From Methyloferula stellata AR4 (GTDB lineage Bacteria; Pseudomonadota; Alphaproteobacteria; Rhizobiales; Beijerinckiaceae), in the NCBI RefSeq assembly GCF_000385335.1, contig NZ_ARWA01000001.1, positions 2,744,001 to 2,808,000 of the forward strand: a stretch of 64,000 nucleotides of DNA, read 5' to 3'. The translations under genes and the position numbers were made by a program. Below, piece after piece: positions 57,354-64,000 of this stretch. The first letter of the stretch is position 1; the number at the start of each line of letters is the position of its first letter. The notes beneath the pieces were generated by a model. It did no database searches, was not told the origin of the DNA, and worked only from the letters and a program-made list of their open reading frames with translations.

Positions 57354-59039
57354 TCAAAGACTCATCGTGACACGGAAGACTTCATCGATCGTCGTCTGGC
57401 CCATCCGGCATTTCGCGATCCCATCTTCTGCCATGCTCGTCATGCCTTCGGCGCGCGCGACTTTTTCAAGTTCGGAGGCATCGGTCTTTGGACCGATGGC
57501 TTGCCTTATGGCCGCGGACACTTCGATGACCTCAAAGACGCCCTGGCGGCCGCGAAATCCGGTAAAGCCGCACCATTCGCAGCCCTTTGGACGATGCACG
57601 ACATCGCCTTCGCAAAATCCCAAAGCCTCATAGCGCTGGTCTTCTGCGAGATCCCTCAGGGTGAGCGCATGCGATTGTTTGCAGTCGGGGCAGAGCGTCC
57701 GCACGAGGCGCTGTCCGACCAAAACCTTGACCGAGGAGGCAAGCAGGAAGCTCTCGATCCCCATATCGATCAGGCGGGTGATCGCGCCTGCCGCGGTATT
57801 GGTATGAAGCGTCGTCAGGACGAGATGGCCGGTCAACGCCGCATGCACGCCCATATGCGCCGTCTCGGCATCGCGCATCTCGCCGACCATGATCACGTCC
57901 GGGTCCTGACGCAAGAAAGAGCGCAAGGCGGATGCGAAGGTGAGGCCGATCGTCGGATGAACCTGGGTCTGGTTGATGCCTGCGATTTGATATTCGACCG
58001 GGTCTTCGATCGTCAAAATTTTGCGGGTCGGCTCGTTTAATTCTGCAAGCGAGCCTGCGAGCGTCGTCGTCTTGCCGGAGCCTGTCGGACCGGTGACGAT
58101 GATCATGCCGAAGGGAAGCCGCAAGGCAGACCGCAGGATCGATTCATCGCGCGGCAGGAGCCCGATCTGGTTCAAGGTGACAAGACCCGAGCCCTTGCGC
58201 AGCAGGCGGATGACGGCGCTCTCGCCATGCTGTGTCGGCATGGTCGCGACACGAAGATCGATCTCGGAGCCGGCGACATTAATATGCGTGCGGCCGTCTT
58301 GCGGCAGACGCCGCTCGGTGATGTTCAGGCCCGCCATGATTTTCAGGCGCGACAGGAGGCCTTTCGCCATGCTCATCGGCGGCGCCGGCACGGCCTTCAA
58401 AAGGCCGTCGACGCGCAAACGAACCTGAAGGGCGCCCGCGAACGGCTCGATGTGCAAATCCGTCGCGCGCTGGTCGACCGCCAATCTTAAAAGATCATCA
58501 AGCGCCCGTACGACCGGCGCGCCGCGCGCCAGATCGCGCAAATCGTCAAGATTATCCGAGCTAGCCGCGCTCGATTCCGAAACCGGGGCCACGGCCGATA
58601 CGGCATCCTGCGTGGTCGCAAGCGCCGCCTCGAGATCGTCGCCCGTCGCAACCGCGATCATGACCTTTTGGCCGAGCGCGACCTCAATGGCCCGGACGGT
58701 CTCGTCCTCGACCGGCGCCGCGATCGCGAGCATCAATCTTCCGTCGCTATCCGCATAAGGAAAGAGCCGCCCATCTTTCAAGAAGCGCGGCGAGAGCTGG
58801 CCGCCGGCGAAGCGGTCGCCGACGAGCTCCGCGCGCTGTACACGCCGGCATGAATAAAATGTCGCGAGTTCATCCGCGAAAGCGCCCGGCGTCAGTTTGG
58901 TGAGACTGATCCAGTCGGCGTCGCCATTGGTGTCGGGGTGCCGTGTGGCGAGGCGGCTTTCGAATGCCTGCGCGTCGCGCAGGATCCCTTTGCTGGCAAG
59001 GTGGCCGATAAAATCGCTTTGCAACACGATAGAACCCAA
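57354..59039 (-). CDS. gspE: T2SS ATPase GspE (copy 2)
   Basis: 561 residues from TTG 59039 (a GTG a few codons later is possible). Walker A GPTGSGKTTT, Asp box RKILTIEDPVEYQI, Walker B DPDVIMVGEMRD, His box LVLTTLHTNTAAGAITRL, zinc tetracysteine (CPDCKQ ... CEWCGF). First gene of the contiguous gspEFGHIJKLM operon. The divergent AT-rich region to its right probably holds the operon promoter. Confidence 0.95.
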   Translation of the reverse strand: MGSIVLQSDFIGHLASKGILRDAQAFESRLATRHPDTNGDADWISLTKLTPGAFADELATFYSCRRVQRAELVGDRFAGGQLSPRFLKDGRLFPYADSDGRLMLAIAAPVEDETVRAIEVALGQKVMIAVATGDDLEAALATTQDAVSAVAPVSESSAASSDNLDDLRDLARGAPVVRALDDLLRLAVDQRATDLHIEPFAGALQVRLRVDGLLKAVPAPPMSMAKGLLSRLKIMAGLNITERRLPQDGRTHINVAGSEIDLRVATMPTQHGESAVIRLLRKGSGLVTLNQIGLLPRDESILRSALRLPFGMIIVTGPTGSGKTTTLAGSLAELNEPTRKILTIEDPVEYQIAGINQTQVHPTIGLTFASALRSFLRQDPDVIMVGEMRDAETAHMGVHAALTGHLVLTTLHTNTAAGAITRLIDMGIESFLLASSVKVLVGQRLVRTLCPDCKQSHALTLRDLAEDQRYEALGFCEGDVVHRPKGCEWCGFTGFRGRQGVFEVIEVSAAIRQAIGPKTDASELEKVARAEGMTSMAEDGIAKCRMGQTTIDEVFRVTMSL

Positions 59040-59257
59040 TGAATGTTTCTCAGTGGTTCTGACTTGAACTCTTACGTTCGGATTTCAGGCCGGCTGGTCA
59101 AAAATCCAGCTGTGCTCCCGCATATAATGTAAACATTTTACATATTGCTTTTGAAGCAGTAAGTCAATTTAAACTCCTCTATTCGAGTCTAGATTGCACT
59201 ATTTTCTGCGTATGTGTTCCGTGATATATGCTATATACATAGTGATATGGTATCATA
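59040..59257. promoter_or_regulatory. AT-rich divergent promoter region with operator-like repeats
   Basis: Lies between gspE copy 2 (-) and the phosphoesterase remnant/gspD copy 2 (+), and is much more AT-rich than its surroundings. It contains a palindrome ATGTAAA-CAT-TTTACAT (59127-59143) and two GTGATAT half-sites 21 bases apart (59221-59227 and 59242-59248), the second overlapping GATATGGTATC. The 21-base spacing puts the half-sites on one DNA face. No equivalent is obvious upstream of gspE copy 1. Confidence 0.5.
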
Positions 59258-59524
59258 TTGAGTAGCCGCATTCGGCTGAATGTTTCAGGGACAAAATTGA
59301 GACCGATTTGCCGCCTGCCTCATCCGGGGGTCGCCCTCTTCATCGTGATTTCGGTTGCCGGCATGGGCTCGGTATCGGCGGCCTGCGATTTGAGGTCCCC
59401 CGCCGGCAAAATCAAACATGCGATCCATCTGCAATTCGGCAATCTTCATCCGCATCGCGACAATCTAAATATTTCATCCGGTCTCGCGCGGATTGAAAAA
59501 GGTGCGGAGCACGCCGACCCGTAA
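59258..59524 (+). pseudogene. Truncated phosphoesterase remnant upstream of gspD
   Basis: An 88-codon frame starting TTG (a second TTG follows GGGAC a few codons later). It has a signal peptide (LFIVISVAGMGSVSA|AC) and then ACDLRSPAGKIKHAIHLQFG and NLHPHRDNLNISSGL, which match the mature N-terminus of the intact phosphoesterase (TCELRSAGGAIKHVVQLQFD, NIHLRRDDPNIASDV). Homology stops near 59485. The catalytic nucleophile and all metal ligands except possibly the first are absent, and that Asp is Gly here. It is divergent from gspE exactly as the intact gene is in module 1. Confidence 0.82.
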
Positions 59525-59549
59525 AATATGCGTTGATTGGAGTTTTACT

Positions 59550-61937
59550 GTGCAATGCGTCGATCGGCATCGCCTTGAGCGGCGAGTTACGAAGGGTTTG
59601 GTGACGGCAATTCTGTTCGCCTCGTTGGCAGGATGCCTCTCGCCGCTGAGATCGCCGTATGAGATGGGTGGAGTAGGGCCGGGCGATGCGGTCGACCCGG
59701 CGCGCAACGCCGACCTTGTCGCGCATTATCCAAGTGCGGTCGGGGGAGAGGCGATCCTCACAGGTACACCTCCGCGGCCGCAAATCTTTCCAGGTACGGA
59801 CGCAAGGTCAACGTCTTGGCCTAGATCATCGGGCAACGCCCAAGCGGATGATTTCCAGGACGTGGTGAGGACGCCTCGCGGCGGCGGCATCGAGGGGGCA
59901 GGTGCCGAAGGTTCGGGTATCGAAGTCAATTTCGACAATGCTGATATTCAGACCGTCGCCAAATCGATCCTGAGCGATACGCTCGGCCTGAACGTGGTCG
60001 TGGATCCTCGCATTCAGGGGAACGTGACGATCGTCTCGTCCGGGCCGATTCCGCGCAAGGATCTCTTTGCCGCTTTCGAAAACGTAATGCGCATGTCGAA
60101 CGCAGCCGTCGTTCGCGACGGCAGTCTCGTGAAGATCTTGCCGCTGCCCGAGGCCGCCGGGGCCGGAAGAATTGCGTTGAATGCCGGCGGCGAAGCGGGA
60201 TTTGGCGTGACGATCGTGCCGCTACGCTACGCCTCCGCCGCGGCGATTGCTAAGACGGCTGAGAATTTTCTTGCACGGCCGGGCGCCCTGCGCGCCGACA
60301 CCACGCGGAACCTGCTGATGATCCAGGGGACCTTGTCCGAACGGCAGAACGCCTTGGATATGATCACAAGCTTCGATGTCGAATGGCTTCGAAATCAATC
60401 GGTCGGCATCTATCCTTTGAAAGCGACGTCGCCCGATACGATGATTCACGAATTGGAGCGCGTCTTCGAAACCGGGGAGGGTGGACAAGGACAGGGCATG
60501 ATCAATTTCCAGCCGATCCCGCGTATGAATGCCGTGATGGCCGTATCGCATAACCGGAAAATTCTCGATCAGACCACGCAATGGATCAGGCGCCTCGACA
60601 AGTCGGATACGAGCGGAACAACGGTCCGCGTCTACCGACTCGAACATGGGGCGGCAGCGAAGATCGCTAAGATCCTGAACGATATTTTCGTTGGCCGCGG
60701 CGGCGGCGCGGCGGCCGATAATGCGGCAAGCCAGGTCGCGCCCGGCTCAAACAGCGGCCAGTCGAAATTGGATGCGCTGGGCGGCGGACTCAGTACGAGC
60801 GGTACCGCCACAAATAATACCAGCAACACGGCGATCAGTAACGCAAATCCTCAGCCCAATACGAGCCTCACGAATAATACAGGCGGCTTGACCGCCTCGT
60901 CCTTCGACGATTTTTCCGGAAGGGATAAGAAGAGCTCGGATTCCGAGGCGGCTTCGGGCAGTCTGCCGCGCGGCATATTCCAAAATGTGCGTATCACTGC
61001 CGACACGACCAATAATTCGATCATTATTTTTTCGAACCAAGATGATTATCGCGTCATCGAACGTTCGCTGCGGGAACTCGATCGTCCGCAATTGCAGGTT
61101 GCCATCGAGGCGACCATAGCAGAGGTCACGCTGACGGATGCTCTGCAATATGGCGTTCAATATTATATCGGCAGCAGCGACATAGGTGCCGGCAAAAACA
61201 ACGGCTCGATCTCGCTGACGACTTCGGCCGCCACGGCGCTTATTTCGCAAGCGCTGCCGGGACTGAACGTTCTTTTGGGAAGCCAGGCCTCCCCGAAAGT
61301 GGTTCTTAGTGCGCTTTCCACATTGACCAGCGTGAAAGTTCTCTCGGCGCCGTCGCTTGTCGTGACGGATAATCAGCCGGCCTTCCTGCAGGTTGGCGAT
61401 TCCGTGCCGATTTCGACAGGTTCGGCCACGGTGCTGTCTGCCTCGAATACAATCGTCAACACGATCACGATGCAGGACACGGGCGTCATTTTGAAAGTTT
61501 GGCCTCATATCCACGCCAATGGAATGGTCGAACTCGAAATCGAGCAGCAAGTTTCAAGCGTCGTCGGCGGCGTCTCGGCCGTAACCACCAATCTCAATCC
61601 GACGATTTCGCAACGGCGCATTCATTCGACGATTGCGGTGGTGAGCGGGCAGACCGTTCTACTCGGCGGCATGATGAAGGAAGAGGACGATAAGACCCAA
61701 TCGGGCATTCCCCTCCTGCATGAGATTCGGGGCATCGGCGATTTGTTCGGCACGACAAATGGCACCAAGAACCGCACGGAAATCATCGTCTTCGTCAAGC
61801 CGAGTGTCATCCGTAACGGCTTCGACGCTCAAAACGTGGCTGAGGATTTCCGGGCTGGGCTCTCCACGATGCACAGCAATGCGACGGTCTTCTCCGGCAG
61901 AGACGCCCCCGAGCAAAGACCTATCGTCACAAAGTGA
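59550..61937 (+). CDS. gspD: Type II secretion outer-membrane secretin GspD (copy 2)
   Basis: 795 residues from GTG 59550, chosen for GGAG 8 bases upstream and a lipoprotein signal (VTAILFASLAGC lipobox); the frame opens at 59493. N0 domain (DTLGLNVVVDPRIQGNVTI), N-domains (SVGIYPLKATSPDTMIHELERVF), an Asn/Ser/Thr-rich linker (~385-455) and the secretin core (VKVLSAPSLVVTDNQPAFLQ, VGDSVPIS, SGQTVLLGGMMKEEDDK, RTEIIVFVKPSVI). Linker sequences are the most divergent part relative to copy 1. Followed 16 bases later by intact gspO. Confidence 0.97.
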   Translation: MQCVDRHRLERRVTKGLVTAILFASLAGCLSPLRSPYEMGGVGPGDAVDPARNADLVAHYPSAVGGEAILTGTPPRPQIFPGTDARSTSWPRSSGNAQADDFQDVVRTPRGGGIEGAGAEGSGIEVNFDNADIQTVAKSILSDTLGLNVVVDPRIQGNVTIVSSGPIPRKDLFAAFENVMRMSNAAVVRDGSLVKILPLPEAAGAGRIALNAGGEAGFGVTIVPLRYASAAAIAKTAENFLARPGALRADTTRNLLMIQGTLSERQNALDMITSFDVEWLRNQSVGIYPLKATSPDTMIHELERVFETGEGGQGQGMINFQPIPRMNAVMAVSHNRKILDQTTQWIRRLDKSDTSGTTVRVYRLEHGAAAKIAKILNDIFVGRGGGAAADNAASQVAPGSNSGQSKLDALGGGLSTSGTATNNTSNTAISNANPQPNTSLTNNTGGLTASSFDDFSGRDKKSSDSEAASGSLPRGIFQNVRITADTTNNSIIIFSNQDDYRVIERSLRELDRPQLQVAIEATIAEVTLTDALQYGVQYYIGSSDIGAGKNNGSISLTTSAATALISQALPGLNVLLGSQASPKVVLSALSTLTSVKVLSAPSLVVTDNQPAFLQVGDSVPISTGSATVLSASNTIVNTITMQDTGVILKVWPHIHANGMVELEIEQQVSSVVGGVSAVTTNLNPTISQRRIHSTIAVVSGQTVLLGGMMKEEDDKTQSGIPLLHEIRGIGDLFGTTNGTKNRTEIIVFVKPSVIRNGFDAQNVAEDFRAGLSTMHSNATVFSGRDAPEQRPIVTK

Positions 61938-61953
61938 AGAAGGCCGAGGCGGC

Positions 61954-62529
61954 ATGACAATGATGGCTGATGAACTCTCCGCTCCAAGCCTGCGGCCGAA
62001 TTTCACGGTCCTGATTGGCGGGACCGGCTTTGCGGCGCTTTTATCCTTCATCTACCTTCCGTGGCCGTTGGCAATCGCATCGACCTGGCTCAATTTCCTG
62101 ATGATCGCCGGAGCAGACGTCGATGCGCGGACCTTCTTATTGCCCGACGCCGTCACCTATGGTGCGATTGTTTCGGGAATTGTCGCCGCGCCGCTTCTCG
62201 ATGTCGTGGATCCTTTGCGGGCGATAGGTCTGGCGATTCTGCGTGCCGGAGGCATGGGTCTTTTGCTGATCCTGCTGCGCCACTCCTATGCGCGCCTTCG
62301 AAAGACTGAGGGCTTGGGTCTCGGCGACGTCAAGCTCGCGGCGGCGGTGGGCGCTTGGCTACCCGTCGAGACTATCCCCATGTGTTTTGGCTTGGCGACG
62401 ACGGCGGCATTGGTGTTTGTCTTGATCCGGGGACGCAAGCAAAAGCTCGACGAGCTGAAACTGCCGTTCGGCGCCTTTTTGTGTCCGGCCTTATGGCTCG
62501 TCTTCTTCGTCACCTCATTGCCGCGCTGA
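61954..62529 (+). CDS. gspO: Prepilin peptidase GspO (A24 family), the only intact copy
   Basis: 191 residues from ATG 61954, with GAGGCGGC just upstream; the long frame to 61720 lies inside gspD. Several membrane helices. The two catalytic Asp regions of A24 peptidases are present: GADVDARTFLLPDAVTYGAI (first) and GLGLGDVKLAAAVGAW (GxGD, second). It lacks the N-terminal zinc/methyltransferase domain of PilD, so it is a short CpaA-like form. It would cleave the leaders of GspG-K from both modules, because the module-1 gspO is truncated. Confidence 0.92.
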   Translation: MTMMADELSAPSLRPNFTVLIGGTGFAALLSFIYLPWPLAIASTWLNFLMIAGADVDARTFLLPDAVTYGAIVSGIVAAPLLDVVDPLRAIGLAILRAGGMGLLLILLRHSYARLRKTEGLGLGDVKLAAAVGAWLPVETIPMCFGLATTAALVFVLIRGRKQKLDELKLPFGAFLCPALWLVFFVTSLPR

Positions 62530-62558
62530 ACCGGGCTTCGAAATTTCGGAGATAGGCA

Positions 62559-63653
62559 TTGCCTCATCTTGCCCAAATCATCCTCTTGACCGGCGCCTTC
62601 GCCGCGGGTTCAGGCGCCGATGCCGCGACTTTGACGACCCGTCTCACCGGCAAAGGGACGATGATCGTCCTCAAAGGCGATATTGCACGAGAGGATTCCG
62701 AATCCCTTGCAAGGCTGATCCAGGCGGCACATGAGGAAGGCCATATCATACGCGGTCTTCAACTCGACTCCCCGGGCGGCAGCCTTCTCGGCGGTGTCAA
62801 TCTCGCGCGTTTCATCCGCGATCATGCCGATCTGTCGGCGACGGTTGCCTCTGGAGCGACCTGTGCATCGGCTTGCTTCGTCGTCTTTGCTGCCGGTCAT
62901 GAGAAATTCGCTGCCTTTGACAGCTTTGTAGGCGTTCACGGTGTGGCGGATAGATCGGGCCAGATGACCGGGGAGACCGAAGCGGCGACGCTTGCGATGG
63001 CGGGGCTTTGCCGGGATCTGGGCGTGCCAGCAAGCATCACGGAAAAGCTGATCGCGACGCCGGCCGACGAAATCGTTTGGCTCTCTTCGGAAGACTTGCG
63101 ATCCATGGGCACGACCATGATCGGGCGTCCGGTTCAATCGCCGAAAGCTAGGCAGCGGGAGACGGCTCCGGGACGACAGGATCAGCAGGCGAGCGAGCTC
63201 AGAGTCGGGCCTTTGTCCAAGCCGCAATCGGATCTGGTCAAACTTGCTCTCGCTGCGGCTAAAGAGGCCAATTACACGACAGCCATCAAGCTCTGGCGGA
63301 TCTTGGCCGCGCAAGGCCACGCACCCTCGCAATATAATCTCGGCCAAATGTATTATGCCGGGCAGAGCGTTCCGCAAGATTTCACCGAGGCTGTCAAATG
63401 GTATGAGAAGGCCGCCGACAAAGGCGTCGCGAATGCACAGCTCAGTCTCGGCCTTGCCTATGCGCTGGGTCGCGGCCTGCGCCAGGATCTGCCGAAAGCT
63501 TATAAATGGCTGAAGCTCGCCACCGAAAGTTTCGCCGACGGGCACGACCGTGAACAAGCTTTGAAGGCGCATGCCTTGATCGCGGCACGCATGACACCTG
63601 ATGAAGTCGCCGAAGCGGAAAAGGAAACGCGCGACTGGACCAGATCACCTTAG
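62559..63653 (+). CDS. ClpP-like (COG3904-type) protein with C-terminal Sel1 repeats (copy 2)
   Basis: 364 residues from TTG 62559 with GGAG 8 bases upstream; signal-like start (HLAQIILLTGAFAAGSGADA). ClpP/crotonase-like region: KGDIAREDSESLARLIQAAHEEGHIIRGLQLDSPGGSLLGGVNLARFI, TCASACFVVFAAG (likely nucleophile Ser), GVHGVADRSG, and DEIVWLSSEDLRSMGTTM. Two Sel1 repeats in the last ~110 residues (APSQYNLGQMYYAGQSV, ANAQLSLGLAYALGRGL). Immediately follows gspO, so probably one operon gspD-gspO-this gene. Its presence beside both T2SS copies implies a dedicated role. Confidence 0.88.
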   Translation: MPHLAQIILLTGAFAAGSGADAATLTTRLTGKGTMIVLKGDIAREDSESLARLIQAAHEEGHIIRGLQLDSPGGSLLGGVNLARFIRDHADLSATVASGATCASACFVVFAAGHEKFAAFDSFVGVHGVADRSGQMTGETEAATLAMAGLCRDLGVPASITEKLIATPADEIVWLSSEDLRSMGTTMIGRPVQSPKARQRETAPGRQDQQASELRVGPLSKPQSDLVKLALAAAKEANYTTAIKLWRILAAQGHAPSQYNLGQMYYAGQSVPQDFTEAVKWYEKAADKGVANAQLSLGLAYALGRGLRQDLPKAYKWLKLATESFADGHDREQALKAHALIAARMTPDEVAEAEKETRDWTRSP

Positions 63654-64000
63654 AGCATCGACGCACAACTTGAACCGGGCCCTGCTTTTTGTCTTTATCG
63701 ACGCATCAGAAGACTCCCGAAACCGGTTCGCAGCTTTGGTTCGATGTCTTCGTGCATTGAATCAGGCGCGAGAAGCTCATGATCAGCCGTTGATTTGCAT
63801 GGCGCGCCAATTGTGCACGAAACCACGAACACCAACACGTCTGAATGACGTCACCTGGAGATACCAGCCAGCGACCGCAAGGGCGTTGGGCTCTCAAATT
63901 TCCATAGGTTCGTGCGACGAGCGATGCGGGGCAGGGACATCCCTCGACAGTCAGCTCAGAAAAAAGCTTAACATCGCGTACATCGATCGGGTGAAGTCGC
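63654..64000. repeat. Gap with possible degenerate intergenic palindrome
   Basis: 347 bases with no convincing gene. Around 63713-63752 the sequence CCCGAAACCGGTTCGCAGC resembles the CCGAAAACCGGTTCCCAC core of an intergenic palindrome common in Rhizobiales (recalled, not searched), and TTAGAGCATCGACGCA just after the stop fits its usual outer part. Match is imperfect. Confidence 0.3.

Noticed and set aside
1-64000. CRISPR array, tRNA/rRNA gene, insertion sequence or prophage
   Set aside because: No regular direct-repeat/spacer pattern, no transposase or integrase motifs and no rRNA or cloverleaf sequence were noticed on reading both strands.

Overview
The window looks like chromosomal DNA of a GC-rich alphaproteobacterium. 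Protein style and a Rhizobiales-type interspersed repeat suggest Hyphomicrobiales, perhaps Beijerinckiaceae; this placement is inference and no rRNA or housekeeping marker is present. Nearly all coding capacity is devoted to secretion and the cell surface. No transposase, integrase, tRNA, rRNA or CRISPR array was seen.

The layout is two paralogous copies of one large module, facing each other. Module 1 (about 1-35110) holds: the C-terminal part of a giant filamentous-haemagglutinin-like (FHA) adhesin (cut by the left edge), a PstS-like secreted binding protein (-), an OGT-type GT41 glycosyltransferase, a TPR protein, a UDP-glucuronate decarboxylase (UXS), an ECF sigma factor, type II secretion (T2SS) genes gspD, a gspO remnant and gspGHIJKLM (+), then a ClpP-like/Sel1 protein and a phosphoesterase (-), and gspE-gspF (+). 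Module 2 (about 35242-63653) holds, from left to right: an ECF sigma factor (-), a HlyD pseudogene, UXS (-), a GspC/GspN-like protein (-), GT41 (-), two tandem ModA-like binding proteins (+), a second FHA-type adhesin (+), gspMLKJIHGFE (-), a phosphoesterase remnant (+), gspD, gspO and a second ClpP-like/Sel1 protein (+). The sub-order GT41, UXS, sigma is the same in both.

The copies have decayed in complementary ways. Module 1 has lost most of the prepilin peptidase GspO: only its N-terminus survives, fused in frame to gspG at a junction that also carries the last bases of a gspF gene. Module 2 has lost most of the phosphoesterase. Only one GspC/GspN-like protein is present. The two T2SS therefore probably share GspO and GspC/N.

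Working hypothesis (inference): this is a duplicated surface-protein system in which an ECF sigma factor controls a T2SS, a large repetitive adhesin, orphan secreted solute-binding proteins, and a cytoplasmic GT41 enzyme with a nucleotide-sugar enzyme beside it. GT41 enzymes of the HMW1C branch glycosylate secreted adhesins in other bacteria, so the adhesins or binding proteins here are candidate glycosylation substrates. No TpsB/FhaC-type transporter is in the window.
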